The notes: a model not told the origin generated them from the sequence alone. Numbered from the stretch's first letter, positions 42,614 to 51,390 are shown. The stretch: DNA of 64,000 bases from JAJCZZ01 sp964569085 (GCA_964569085.1 CAZMTA010000018.1:1-64000), one strand, 5' to 3'. Translations and numbers: made by a program.

Positions 42614-43600
42614 TTGCTGAGGCTTCCGCCGTACCGCTACCACCGACCCGGCACCGTCGACCAGGCCCTCGAGCTCCTGGGCGAGCACGCGGGGGACGCC
42701 ATGCCCGTGGCCGGGGGCACCGACCTGATGCCCAACATGAAGCACCGCCTCTTCGAGCCCGGGCACCTGGTGGCCCTCAAGGGCATCGAGGAGATGCGCG
42801 GGTTCCGGGAGGAGGACGGCTGGCTCCGGATCGGCGCCGTGGAGACGCTGACGTCGGTGGCCGAGAGCCCCCACGTCCGGCGGCTCTTCCCCGCGCTGGC
42901 GGACGCGGCGGGGCACGTGGCGGGCCCCCAGCTCCGGAACGCCGGGACCCTGGGCGGCAACCTCTGCCTGGACACCCGCTGCACCTACTACAACCAGAGC
43001 GAGTTCTGGCGGAAGGCGCTGGGCTACTGCCTGAAGAAGGACGGCGACACCTGCCACGTCACCCGGGTGGGGCGGAAGTGCGTGGCCGCCCACTCCGCCG
43101 ACACGCCCCCGGTCCTCATGACGCTGGACGCCGTCGCCGTGCTCCGGGGACCCGGCGGTCGTCGGGAGATCCCGGTCCGGGACTTCTTCGTGGCCGACGG
43201 CATCCAGAACACGCAGCGCCGCGCCGACGAGCTGGTGACGGAGATCCGCGTCCCCCTGGAAGCCGCGGAGCGGCGGAGCGCCTACGCCAAGCTCCGCCAG
43301 CGAGACTCCATCGACTTCCCCCTCCTCACCGTGGCGGTCTCCGCCGCCATGGAGCCCGACGGGGTGGTGCGGGACCTCCGGGGCGTGGTCACCGCTCTGG
43401 GCTCCCGACCCCGGGAGCTCACGGGCTGGGACGACATCGCCGAAGGCAGGACGCTGGACGACGAGGTGCTGGACGAGCTGGCCCGGCGGGCGCACAAGCA
43501 GTGCCATCCCCTGGAGAACATCATCGTCGACCCCGAGTGGCGCCGCGCCATGGTGCCGGTGTACGTGCGCCGGGCGCTGGAGGAGCTCCGGGCCGCATGA
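42614..43600 (+). CDS. Molybdenum hydroxylase, FAD subunit with extra 4Fe-4S loop
   Basis: A 328-residue FAD-binding subunit (PVAGGTDLMPNMKH is the FAD motif). Cys123, Cys139, Cys147 and Cys156 lie in a loop (DTRCTYYNQ, GYCLKKDGDTC, GRKC) with spacings 16, 8 and 9. As I recall, these equal the 4Fe-4S cluster spacing of Thauera 4-hydroxybenzoyl-CoA reductase beta. This sets it apart from ordinary xanthine dehydrogenase. The TTG at 42614 starts one base after the DUF1460 stop. Substrate is unproven. Confidence 0.88.
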   Translation: MLRLPPYRYHRPGTVDQALELLGEHAGDAMPVAGGTDLMPNMKHRLFEPGHLVALKGIEEMRGFREEDGWLRIGAVETLTSVAESPHVRRLFPALADAAGHVAGPQLRNAGTLGGNLCLDTRCTYYNQSEFWRKALGYCLKKDGDTCHVTRVGRKCVAAHSADTPPVLMTLDAVAVLRGPGGRREIPVRDFFVADGIQNTQRRADELVTEIRVPLEAAERRSAYAKLRQRDSIDFPLLTVAVSAAMEPDGVVRDLRGVVTALGSRPRELTGWDDIAEGRTLDDEVLDELARRAHKQCHPLENIIVDPEWRRAMVPVYVRRALEELRAA

Positions 43601-43631
43601 CCGGCCTCCTCCCCCCGTCGGGGACGCGCCG

Positions 43632-44636
43632 GTGAACCTGCGCCTCCTCCAGATCTTCGCGCCCTCCGGCCGGCAGGACGTGCTGGAGGGCGTCCTGGAC
43701 GACGTGGAGGTGGTGGACCGCTGGACCTTCGACCTCGAGGGGGAGCGCTGCCTCACCCAGGTCCTCCTGAACGCCGACCGGGCGGAGGAGGTCACCGACG
43801 CCATCCGGGACGCCTTCGAGGACGAGGACGCCGTGCGGATGCTCCTGGTGACGGTGGAGGCCACGATCCCCCGCATCGAGATCGACGAGGACGGCGGGTC
43901 CGAGGAGGGGAAGGAGAAGCGGCCCGACGGCCCCCGGGGGCGCCTGGGCCGCGAGGAGCTCTACCACGACGTCCAGCAGGGCGCCGAGATCAACGTCCCG
44001 TACCTGAGCACCGTGGCCCTGGCCAGCGTCCTGGCGGCCGTGGCCCTCGTGCGGGACGACCCGGTGATCCTGGTGGGCGCCATGGTGGTGGCCCCCCTCC
44101 TGGGTCCCAACCTGGCCCTTGCCTTCGCCACGACGCTCGGGGACCTGCAGCTGGGCTACCGGGCGCTCAAGAGCACGGCCGTCGGGGTGGCGCTGGCGCT
44201 GGTGATCAGCATGGGCGCGGGGATGCTCATGACGGTGGACCCCACCGTGGAGGCCATCGCCGACCGCACCCGGGCCGGCATCGGGGACATCACGGTGGCC
44301 CTGGCCGCCGGGAGCGCCGGGGCCCTCTCCTTCACCACGGGGCTGCCCTCGGCGCTCGTCGGGGTCATGGTCGCGGTGGCGCTCCTGCCTCCCCTGGTGA
44401 ACGTGGGGCTCCTCGTGGGCTCGGGATACGTTCCCGCCGGCCTCGGCGCCTTCGTCCTCGTGGTGACGAACATCGTCTGCCTCAACCTGGCCGGGATCCT
44501 GACGTTCCGTCTCCAGCAGATCCGGCCGCGGAGCTGGTGGGATCAGGACCGGGCCAAGCGGTCGGTGAAGATCGCCTACGCCCTCTGGGCGGTGCTCCTG
44601 GCGGCGCTGGCCGCCGTCATCTTCTTCGTCTGGTGA
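43632..44636 (+). CDS. DUF389 membrane protein (TIGR00341)
   Basis: A 334-residue protein. An N-terminal soluble part (NLRLLQIFAPSGRQDVLEGVLDDVEVVDRWTFDLEGERCLTQVLLNADRAEEVTDAIRDAFEDEDAVRMLLVTVEATIPRIE) is joined by an acidic linker to about six membrane helices. PYLSTVALASVLAAVALVRDDPVILVGAMVVAPLLGPNLALAFATTLGD is the DUF389 hallmark. Function of the family is not known. The GTG at 43632 follows the FAD subunit by 31 bp. It may be part of the same transcript. Confidence 0.88.
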   Translation: MNLRLLQIFAPSGRQDVLEGVLDDVEVVDRWTFDLEGERCLTQVLLNADRAEEVTDAIRDAFEDEDAVRMLLVTVEATIPRIEIDEDGGSEEGKEKRPDGPRGRLGREELYHDVQQGAEINVPYLSTVALASVLAAVALVRDDPVILVGAMVVAPLLGPNLALAFATTLGDLQLGYRALKSTAVGVALALVISMGAGMLMTVDPTVEAIADRTRAGIGDITVALAAGSAGALSFTTGLPSALVGVMVAVALLPPLVNVGLLVGSGYVPAGLGAFVLVVTNIVCLNLAGILTFRLQQIRPRSWWDQDRAKRSVKIAYALWAVLLAALAAVIFFVW

Positions 44637-44646
44637 GGAACCTCCC

Positions 44647-45183
44647 GTGACCGAACCCGACCTCCGCTACCCCGTGGGTCCCTTCACCCCCTCGGGGCGG
44701 GCGCTGGAGCCCGACGAGCGGGCCGAGCTCGTCGACACCCTCGCCCACGCCCCGGTCGCGCTGCGGGAGGCCGTGGACGGCTTGGACGGCGACCAGCTCG
44801 ACACCCCCTACCGTCCGGGCGGGTGGACCGTGCGCCAGGTGGTGCACCACGTGCCCGACAGCCACCTCAACAGCTACGTGCGCTTCCGGTGGGCCCTCAC
44901 CGAGGACCGCCCCCTGATCAAGCCGTACGACCAGGAGGGATGGGCGGAGCTGCCCGACGCCCGGAGCGCGCCCGTCGAGCCGTCCCTCCGTCTCATGGAC
45001 GCGCTCCACGCCCGGTGGGAGCTCCTCCTCTGGGCCATGGACCCCGAGGACTTCGCCCGGGAGCTCCGTCATCCGGACTTCGACGAGCCGCTGACGCTGG
45101 ACACCATGCTGGAGCTCTACGCCTGGCACGGCCGGCACCACGTGGCGCACGTGACGGGGCTGCGGGAGCGGAAGGGCTGGTAG
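44647..45183 (+). CDS. YfiT-family (DinB-like) thiol transferase
   Basis: A 178-residue four-helix DinB-superfamily protein. RYPVGPFTPSGRALEPDERAELVDTLAHAPVALREAVDGLDGDQLDTPYRPGGWTVRQVVHHVPDSHLNSYVRFRWALTED is the YfiT opening. The metal histidines are His68 (VVHHVPDSH) and those in WHGRHHVAHVTGLR. YfiT/BstA relatives use bacillithiol or glutathione-type thiols, though YfiT itself is poorly characterised. The GTG at 44647 lies ten bases after the DUF389 stop. It pairs conceptually with the bacilliredoxin at 35807. Confidence 0.88.
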   Translation: MTEPDLRYPVGPFTPSGRALEPDERAELVDTLAHAPVALREAVDGLDGDQLDTPYRPGGWTVRQVVHHVPDSHLNSYVRFRWALTEDRPLIKPYDQEGWAELPDARSAPVEPSLRLMDALHARWELLLWAMDPEDFARELRHPDFDEPLTLDTMLELYAWHGRHHVAHVTGLRERKGW

Positions 45184-45325
45184 GAGGCCGAAGCCCGGGG
45201 CGCCCACCGGAGGGCGCGCCCGGTGCCTCGCGAGGAGCTGGACGGCCGATCGCGGCCAGGACCCGGGGCGGGGCCGGAGGGTAGCCGGGCCCGACCCCCT
45301 CCCGTCCCCTCCGACCCCCGCGACC

Positions 45326-45799
45326 ATGCCCGTTCCCTCCCTGGGTGACCCCGCCCCCGACTTCGCCCTCCCGGCGCGTCCCGGCCCCGACCGGGTCCGC
45401 CTCTCCGACCACCGGGGCGAGCCGGTCCTGCTCCTCTTCTTTCCCCTGGCCTTCTCCGGCGTGTGCACCGACGAGATGTGCCACCTTGCGGAGGACTGGG
45501 CGCGCTGGGAGGAGGTGGACGCCACCGTCCTGGGAATCAGCGTGGACTCGCCCTTCGTGACGCAGAAGTTCGCCGAGGAGACCGGGGTCCCCTTCCCCAT
45601 CCTCAGCGACTTCAACCGGGAGGCCACCGACGCCTACGGGGTGCGCTACCCCGACTTCTTCGGCCTGCAGGGGGTCTCCAAGCGCTCGGCCTTCGTCGTG
45701 GACGGCGAGGGCCGGGTGGCCTACGCCTGGGTCTCGGAGGACGCGGACGTGATGCCGCCCTTCGAGGAGATCCTCATGAAGGTGCGCGAGCTGGCCTGA
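45326..45799 (+). CDS. Peroxiredoxin (AhpE/BCP-like redoxin)
   Basis: A 157-residue cytoplasmic thiol peroxidase. PLAFSGVCTDEMC carries the peroxidatic cysteine (Cys50, in the TxxC-like PxxxxxxC setting), with a second cysteine five residues later. APDFALPARPGPDRVRLSDHRGEPVLLLFFPLAFS and GISVDSPFVTQKFAEETGVPFPILSDF are typical of AhpE-like redoxins. It reduces peroxides using a low-molecular-weight thiol or thioredoxin. The ATG at 45326 lies 142 bp after YfiT and may have its own promoter. Confidence 0.9.
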   Translation: MPVPSLGDPAPDFALPARPGPDRVRLSDHRGEPVLLLFFPLAFSGVCTDEMCHLAEDWARWEEVDATVLGISVDSPFVTQKFAEETGVPFPILSDFNREATDAYGVRYPDFFGLQGVSKRSAFVVDGEGRVAYAWVSEDADVMPPFEEILMKVRELA

Positions 45800-45851
45800 G
45801 GTAGGCGGGTGCGGGGGCGGGCGCCCCGGCCCCCGGGCCCGGAGCGGCGCG

Positions 45852-47126
45852 TCAGGCGCGCTCCAGCACCATGGCGAAGCCCAGCCCGCCGGCGGCGCAG
45901 ACCGTCACCAGCCCCAGCTCGGCGTCGCGCCGCTTCATCTCGTTGGCCAGGGAGAGCGTGACCCGTCCCCCGGTGGCCGCGAAGGGGTGGCCGATGGCGA
46001 TGGAGCCGCCCATGACGTTGATGCGCTCCGGGTCCGGGTGCCCCACGGCGGAGGCGCGGCCCAGCTTCTCCCGGGCGAACTCGTCGGAGGCCAGCGCCTG
46101 GAGGTTGGAGAGGACCTGGGCCGCGAAGGCCTCGTGCATCTCCATGAGGTCGATGTCGTCCATGGTCAGGCCGGCCCGGTCCAGCGCCAGCGGCGCCGCG
46201 AAGGCCGGTCCCTGCAGGAGCTGCCACCCCGGGTCCACCGCGGTCCAGGCCCAGGAGCGCACCCGGACCAGCGGCTCGACGCCCTCGGCGCGGGCCCGGT
46301 CCTCGTGCATGAGGACCAGCGCGGAGGCCCCGTCGGTCAGGGGGGAGGAGTTCCCCGCCGTCAGGCTCCCGTGCTTCCGGTCGAAGACGGGGCGCAGCGA
46401 GGCCAGCTTCTCCAGGCTCGTGTCCTCCCGGATGCCGTTGTCCCGGGTGGCCACCTCGTCGTAGTCCGGCGGGAGGTAGACCGGCGCGATCTCCTCCTGG
46501 ATCCGTCCGTCCGCCACCGCCGCCGCGGCCAGGTGGTGGGAGCGCGCGGCCCACTCGTCCTGGGCCTGGCGGCTGATGCCGTTCATCTTGGCCATGCGCT
46601 CCGTGGCCTCGCCCATGGTCTCGCCGGTGGTGGGCTCGGCGATGGCGGGCGTGACCGGGACCAGCTCCTTGGGGCGGACGCCCTTGAAGGCGCCGATGCG
46701 CTGGCCCAGCGTCTTCCCCTTGGAGGCCTTCACCAGCCTCTTGGAGAGCGATTCGCTGGCCAGGATGGGGACGTGGGAGAGGGACTCGGCGCCGCCCGCC
46801 AGGACCACCTCCGCCTGCCCCGTCTCGATGAGCTCGGTGGCGTCGGTGACGGCCTGGTTCGAGGACGCGCAGGCCCGGGACACGGTCCACGCCGGGACCT
46901 GGGGCGGGAGGATGGCCAGCCCCACCTCCCTGGCGATGTTCGGCGCCTGGACGTCGTGGACGACGGTGCCGTAGACGAGCTGGTCCACGGCCTCGCCGGG
47001 GAGCCCGGAGCGTGCCAGCGCCTCCCGGGATGCCGCCTTGCCCAGCTCCACCGCCGTGAGGTCCGCGAATCCGGTCCCGGCCTTGAGGAAGGGGGTGCGG
47101 CATCCGGCGACGAGGACGGTCTTCAT
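45852..47126 (-). CDS. fadI: Acetyl-CoA C-acyltransferase (FadI-like thiolase)
   Basis: A 424-residue thiolase, which cleaves 3-ketoacyl-CoA in beta-oxidation or condenses acetyl-CoA. Catalytic Cys86 lies in SRACASSNQAVTDA, the His in MEMHEAFAAQVLSN, the second His in GGSIAIGHPFAATGGR, and the second Cys in TVCAAGGLGFAM. Length and LVPVTPAIAEPTTGETMGEATERMAKMNGI suggest the FadI subgroup rather than FadA. No FadJ or acyl-CoA dehydrogenase gene is next to it. The ATG at 47126 stands alone. Confidence 0.9.
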   Translation of the reverse strand: MKTVLVAGCRTPFLKAGTGFADLTAVELGKAASREALARSGLPGEAVDQLVYGTVVHDVQAPNIAREVGLAILPPQVPAWTVSRACASSNQAVTDATELIETGQAEVVLAGGAESLSHVPILASESLSKRLVKASKGKTLGQRIGAFKGVRPKELVPVTPAIAEPTTGETMGEATERMAKMNGISRQAQDEWAARSHHLAAAAVADGRIQEEIAPVYLPPDYDEVATRDNGIREDTSLEKLASLRPVFDRKHGSLTAGNSSPLTDGASALVLMHEDRARAEGVEPLVRVRSWAWTAVDPGWQLLQGPAFAAPLALDRAGLTMDDIDLMEMHEAFAAQVLSNLQALASDEFAREKLGRASAVGHPDPERINVMGGSIAIGHPFAATGGRVTLSLANEMKRRDAELGLVTVCAAGGLGFAMVLERA

Positions 47127-47323
47127 GGGCGGGCTCCGGGAAGGAGGCTGGCGATACGCGCGGGTTCCAGTACCCCGGGAGCCAGGATCGTGCCGGAGGG
47201 CGGGCGAGGGCGCGGTCCGGCCCGCGCCCGTCCGGTCATTCCGGCCCCCGGCTCCCGTATGGAGATGGCAGTGGGGACCGGGCGGGCCGTCCCCGCACCC
47301 ATTGCCGCTGCAGGAGGAGGACC

Positions 47324-47728
47324 ATGACGCTCCGATCCCTTCTCGCCACCGGGACGGTGGCCGTCGTGGTGGGCTGCGCCGCCGCGGCGTCGCCCGAGGT
47401 GCTCGTGGTCCCGGCCGGCCCCGACGCCCTGAGGTGCGGGGCTCGGGCCGTGGAGGGTCTGGGGTACGAGACCCGGCGGGTGGCGCCCGGCGTGGTGGAG
47501 GGCAACCAGGTGATTCCCGGCGTCCCCGGGGCCGCGGACCGGCACGTCGTCGAGCTGACGGTGGACGGGGACCCGCCGCGTCTGGTGGCGACGGTGAGCC
47601 GCTGGAGGTACGAGCCCTCCGAGCACACCCTGCCCATCCGGAGGCAGGCGGTCACCCGGGCTCGGCCGGAGCCGGGGGAGGTGGAGGCCGTCCGGGCGGC
47701 GGTGGAGGAGTGCCGCCCCGACGCCTGA
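47324..47728 (+). CDS. Small lipoprotein
   Basis: A 134-residue lipoprotein (VVVGC lipobox, Cys18). The mature part (EVLVVPAGPDALRCGARAVEGLGYETRRVAPGVVEGNQVIPGVPGAADRHVVELTVDGDPPRLVATVSRWRY) resembles no family I can name. Two Cys residues could pair. The ATG at 47324 has GGAGGA five bases upstream. It is divergent from the thiolase gene and followed by a strong hairpin. Confidence 0.7.
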   Translation: MTLRSLLATGTVAVVVGCAAAASPEVLVVPAGPDALRCGARAVEGLGYETRRVAPGVVEGNQVIPGVPGAADRHVVELTVDGDPPRLVATVSRWRYEPSEHTLPIRRQAVTRARPEPGEVEAVRAAVEECRPDA

Positions 47729-47735
47729 AGCGCGA

Positions 47736-47771
47736 CCGGACCGGCCGGGACGCGCGCCCCGGCCGGTCCGG
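47736..47771. terminator. Bidirectional hairpin
   Basis: CCGGACCGGCCGGG pairs perfectly with CCCGGCCGGTCCGG over an eight-base loop. It lies between the convergent lipoprotein and ZU5-like genes, seven bases after one stop and eight before the other. Confidence 0.7.
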
Positions 47772-47779
47772 CCTCCGCA

Positions 47780-49102
47780 TCAGCTCCCCGTGACGGAGAG
47801 CGTGTAGCTGCCCTGCTGGTACCGCCACTCCCCGTCCAGGCCTCCGGAGACGCCCAGGACCACGTAGCGCGTGCGGTCCGAGGTCCACGAGACCCGGTTC
47901 GTCGGGCTGGACGGGTTGGACGGCTGGACGACGTTCCCGCCCCCGATGAAGAGGGTCGGGTACGGAGCGAAGGCGGCGTCCCCGCCCGTCTTGGCCACGT
48001 CCACGGTGTAGGTCGTGCCGGCGAAGGCCTTGAAGACGTAGTACTCCTCCAGCACGTCCTTGCCCCGCGCCTCCTCGGCGCCCGGGGCCGGGAACTGGAT
48101 CTCCACCAGGCAGTCCGCGGCGTCCGTCAGGGACTGGGGTCCGGAGAAGGGAGGCACCAGCCCCACGCCGCCGCACCCGGCGTCGTTGTCCGTCCCGCCC
48201 AGCTCGAGGGCCCAGGAGTAGGCGCCCCCGCTGGCCTGGTCGTCCCGTCCCATCCAGACGCGGTAGTCGCCGGCGGGCAGGAAGGAGCGGAAGTCCACGG
48301 AGCCGGCCTCCCGGTCGTAGGTCAGCACCGTGCCGGTGCCGGGCCCGTCGGTCGGGGTGGTCACCCCGGCGATGACCGGGGCGTCGCCGCCGTCCACGTG
48401 CAGGCGGAGCGCCCCGGGCTGGGACAGGCTGACCTCGTACACGTCCTGCCGGACCCCGGGCGCCTCCGCGGACGCCTGGTACAGGCACGACTGGGCGTCC
48501 CACGCCGAGGAGCCGGAGCGGCTCGTCCCGGGGGAGAAGGGCGCCAGGACCGAGGGCCAGCACGGATCGGCCACCACGCCGTAGGCGCTGAAGCTGGAGA
48601 TGGGCGCCGTGACACGGCCGCTCGCGTCCACCGTGACCTCCACGGGGAGGGGCTCCCAGGTGCCGCCGATCAGCTTGGCCACCCGGGCCGACCGGGGGTC
48701 GCGGGAGCCGGGGAGCCCCGCGGGGTCGAACTCCAGGGTGAGGCCCACCGGCTCGGCGAACTGGATCCCGTCGGGCCCGAATTCGTAGGAGGTCCCACCG
48801 GCCAGCGTCCGGTCGGCCGGCGGCGACGCCATCGCCTCCACGGTGATCTCCGTGTTCCCGGAGACCGCGCCCGGCGGGAAGGAGAGCTTCACCTTCCCGT
48901 CGGTGGTCTGGAGCGTCCCGCCCGTGGGGGAGACGGTGCCCACCACGGCGGGGTCGACGGGCTCGGGGGCGGTGCCGTCGTCGCCGCCGCAGGCGCCGAG
49001 GAGGGCCGCGCCGAGAAGGGCCGCGCCGAGAAGGGTGGAGGCGGAGCGGGGACGCACGGGGGTCCGGGCGTGCCCACCGGAGTGACGCGAAGTCTGGCTC
49101 AT
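47780..49102 (-). CDS. ZU5-like domain lipoprotein
   Basis: A 440-residue surface or periplasmic lipoprotein. The lipobox LLGAC (Cys38) follows three LLGAA repeats. The mature N-terminus VVGTVSPTGGTLQTTDGKVKLSFPPGAVSGNTEITVEAMASPP is ZU5-like. TFKPD-type turns are absent, but YEFGPDGIQFAEPVGLTLEFDPAGLPG supports it. The rest is a beta-rich pre-peptidase-C-like region (GALRLHVDGGDAPVIAGV, YRVWMGRDDQASGGAYSW) with several Cys. It probably serves adhesion or binding. The ATG at 49102 is the real start; the frame stays open further upstream. Confidence 0.75.
   Translation of the reverse strand: MSQTSRHSGGHARTPVRPRSASTLLGAALLGAALLGACGGDDGTAPEPVDPAVVGTVSPTGGTLQTTDGKVKLSFPPGAVSGNTEITVEAMASPPADRTLAGGTSYEFGPDGIQFAEPVGLTLEFDPAGLPGSRDPRSARVAKLIGGTWEPLPVEVTVDASGRVTAPISSFSAYGVVADPCWPSVLAPFSPGTSRSGSSAWDAQSCLYQASAEAPGVRQDVYEVSLSQPGALRLHVDGGDAPVIAGVTTPTDGPGTGTVLTYDREAGSVDFRSFLPAGDYRVWMGRDDQASGGAYSWALELGGTDNDAGCGGVGLVPPFSGPQSLTDAADCLVEIQFPAPGAEEARGKDVLEEYYVFKAFAGTTYTVDVAKTGGDAAFAPYPTLFIGGGNVVQPSNPSSPTNRVSWTSDRTRYVVLGVSGGLDGEWRYQQGSYTLSVTGS
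49003..49032. repeat. 15-bp tandem repeat coding the LLGAA repeats
   Basis: GGGCCGCGCCGAGAA occurs twice in tandem, then a partial third copy. It encodes the repeated LLGAA of the signal peptide. Copy number change would lengthen or shorten the hydrophobic region in steps of five residues without a frameshift. Confidence 0.75.
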
Positions 49103-49268
49103 GGCGGGTCGGGGGGAGGGGTCGGGGCCCGGAGATCGGGGTGCCGAAATGGCGACGCCAACGCTACATGGTGGCCGGGTGGGACGGCAAGATACCCCCG
49201 CCCGTCGTCCAGGGCCGGCCGCCCCCGTACATTGTCCGCCGTCCTGTCCGCCCCCTCCGGAGCGCCTC

Positions 49269-50732
49269 ATGTCCGTCCTTCCCCGCCCCGTCTTCCGCGG
49301 CGCCGTCGCCGTGGCCCTCCTGGTCGCATCCTCGGCCTGGTCTCCCCTCGCCGGCCAGTCCCTCGACGAGCTCTCGGAGGCGGTCCGGGCCCTGACCGCC
49401 AGCGACGCGACGCACTTCGTGATCCAGAACGTCGTTCTGATCGACGGCACCGGCGAGGCGGCGCGGCGCGGGGCCGCCGTGGAGGTCCGGGACGGCCGGA
49501 TCGTGGCCGTGGGGTCGGTCTCCGAGGTGGGCACCCCCGCCGGGGCCGAGGTGGTGGACGGCGGCGGCCACACCCTCATCCCCGGGCTGGTGATGCTCCA
49601 CGAGCATCTCTTCTACCCCTCGGGCCGCGACGCCCGGGGCGCCCGCTACAACACCCACGAGCTCTCCTTTCCGCCCCTCTACCTGGCGGGAGGGGTCACG
49701 ACCATGCGCACCGGGGGGAGCGTCGATCCCTACACCGACCTCGGCGTGCGGGACGACATCGAGGCGGGGCGGATCCCCGGGCCCCACATGGACGTGACCG
49801 CCCCGTATCTGGAGGGCCCCGGGGGGTTCATCCGGGCGTTCCCGGACCTGGCCACGCCCCAGGAGGCCCGGGACCACGTCAACTTCTGGATGGACCGGGG
49901 AGCGACCTCGTTCAAGGCGTACAACCTCATCACCCGGGAGGTGCTCGGCGCCGCCATCGAGGCCGCCCACGCCCGGGGGGCCAAGGTCACCGGGCACCTC
50001 TGCTCGATCACGTACCGCGAGGCCGCCGACCTGGGCATCGACAACCTGGAGCACGGCTTCTTCGCGGCCACCGACTGGGTCGAGGGGAAGGAGCCGGACC
50101 AGTGCGTGGGGGCCGGCGCGCGCCACTACATGGGGGTGGATCCCGAGAGCCGGGCGTTCCTGGACGTGGTGGACCACCTGGTGGAGCGGGGAGTGGCGGT
50201 CACCTCCACGCTCAACGTGGTGGAGCGGAGCGCTCCGGGCCGTCCGCCGCCGCCGGCCGGGGCCCGCGCCGTCATCCTCCCGGAGCTCCGGGCCCGGGTC
50301 ATGGAGGCCGTGGCGCTGGGCGCCACCGGGCAGCGGAATCCCGAGGGCTACGTCCGCCATCTCATGGACATGGAGAAGGCGTTCTACGACCGGGGCGGCC
50401 TCCTGGTGGCGGGGACCGATCCCACCGGCGCCGGCGACGTGGTGCCGGGGTGGGCGAACCAGCGGAGCGTGCAGCTCTTCGTGGAGATGGGGCTCACTCC
50501 GGAGGAGGCCGTGGAGGTGGTGACCCGCAACGGGGCGGTCTATCTGGAGCGGGAGGACGAGATCGGCACGGTCGAGGTGGGCAAGCGGGCGGACCTGGTC
50601 CTCATGGAGGGGGACCTCACCCGGGACCCCGAGGCGATCCGCCGCATGACGCTGGTCTTCAAGGACGGCGTGGCGTACGACTCCCGGGCGCTCTTCGCCT
50701 CGGTCGAGCCCGGCTGGGTGGGCGTCCGGTGA
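49269..50732 (+). CDS. Exported amidohydrolase
   Basis: A 487-residue amidohydrolase-superfamily protein with a signal peptide (about 1-30, ending SPLAGQ). FVIQNVVLIDGTGEAARRGAAVEVRDGRIVAVGSV is the strand-rich opening. The metal motif is LIPGLVMLHEHLFYP, where HxH is shown as HEH. FKAYNLITREVL supplies the lysine position, VTGHLCSITYREA and LEHGFFAATD the histidines, and VAGTDPTGAGDVV the aspartate. It resembles imidazolonepropionase/prolidase-like exported enzymes, but substrate is unknown. The ATG at 49269 has GGAG seven bases upstream. Confidence 0.87.
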   Translation: MSVLPRPVFRGAVAVALLVASSAWSPLAGQSLDELSEAVRALTASDATHFVIQNVVLIDGTGEAARRGAAVEVRDGRIVAVGSVSEVGTPAGAEVVDGGGHTLIPGLVMLHEHLFYPSGRDARGARYNTHELSFPPLYLAGGVTTMRTGGSVDPYTDLGVRDDIEAGRIPGPHMDVTAPYLEGPGGFIRAFPDLATPQEARDHVNFWMDRGATSFKAYNLITREVLGAAIEAAHARGAKVTGHLCSITYREAADLGIDNLEHGFFAATDWVEGKEPDQCVGAGARHYMGVDPESRAFLDVVDHLVERGVAVTSTLNVVERSAPGRPPPPAGARAVILPELRARVMEAVALGATGQRNPEGYVRHLMDMEKAFYDRGGLLVAGTDPTGAGDVVPGWANQRSVQLFVEMGLTPEEAVEVVTRNGAVYLEREDEIGTVEVGKRADLVLMEGDLTRDPEAIRRMTLVFKDGVAYDSRALFASVEPGWVGVR

Positions 50733-51364
50733 GCGGTCCGGTCACCGCCGACGGCGGAGGCGAGGCCGGGGTGGGCGGGGACCGCTCCGGGGCGGGCCCC
50801 CTGGTCCTGACCGACCGCCACACCGGCGAGCGCCTGGAGCTCCGCCGCCTCTTCGTGGACGGAGAGGAGTGCCTCGAGATCCGGGGCTCGCTCCCCCCTC
50901 GGTCCGAGGGGCCGCCGCTCCACGTCCACTACCTGGAGGACGAGGAGGGGCGCGTGGAGGCGGGGGTGCTCACGGCGCAGGTGGGAGGCGAGGTCGTGCG
51001 GGTCGAGGCCGGCGGGACGGCCCGGCTCCCCCGCGACGTTCCCCACCGGTGGTGGAACGAGGAGGACGAGGAGTTGCGCTTCGTCGGCCTGGCCCGGCCG
51101 GTGGTGGACCTGGACCGCTACCTCCAGGCCGCCTTCGAGGTGGTGAACGCGGGGCCGCCCGGGCGGCCGCCCCTCTTCTGGATCGCCCACGTCATGCACC
51201 GACACCGTCGGACCCAGGCCATGCTCCAACTCCCGTGGATCGTGCGGACGCTCCTGGTGCCGCTCCTGGTGGGGCTCGGCACGGCGCTGGGGAAGTATCG
51301 CGGCGCGGAGTGGCCCGGAGCCCCCGGGCGTTGCCCCGGCGCGCCGCCGGCGGTTCCTTCCTGA
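50729..51364 (+). CDS. Cupin-domain protein
   Basis: A 211-residue protein. GPPLHVHYLEDEEGRVEAGVLTAQVGGEVVRVEAGGTARLPRDVPHRWWNEEDEELRFVGLARPVVDLDRYLQ carries cupin motif 1 (LHVHYLEDEEG) and motif 2 (PRDVPHRWWN). A hydrophobic C-terminus (QLPWIVRTLLVPLLVGLGTALGKYR) suggests membrane association. The GTG overlaps the amidohydrolase stop (GTGA), so the two are co-translated. Function is unknown; a dedicated partner to the upstream enzyme is likely only by position. Confidence 0.85.
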   Translation: MSGPVTADGGGEAGVGGDRSGAGPLVLTDRHTGERLELRRLFVDGEECLEIRGSLPPRSEGPPLHVHYLEDEEGRVEAGVLTAQVGGEVVRVEAGGTARLPRDVPHRWWNEEDEELRFVGLARPVVDLDRYLQAAFEVVNAGPPGRPPLFWIAHVMHRHRRTQAMLQLPWIVRTLLVPLLVGLGTALGKYRGAEWPGAPGRCPGAPPAVPS

Positions 51365-51390
51365 CCCCACCCGCCTCGACCCCGGCCCGC

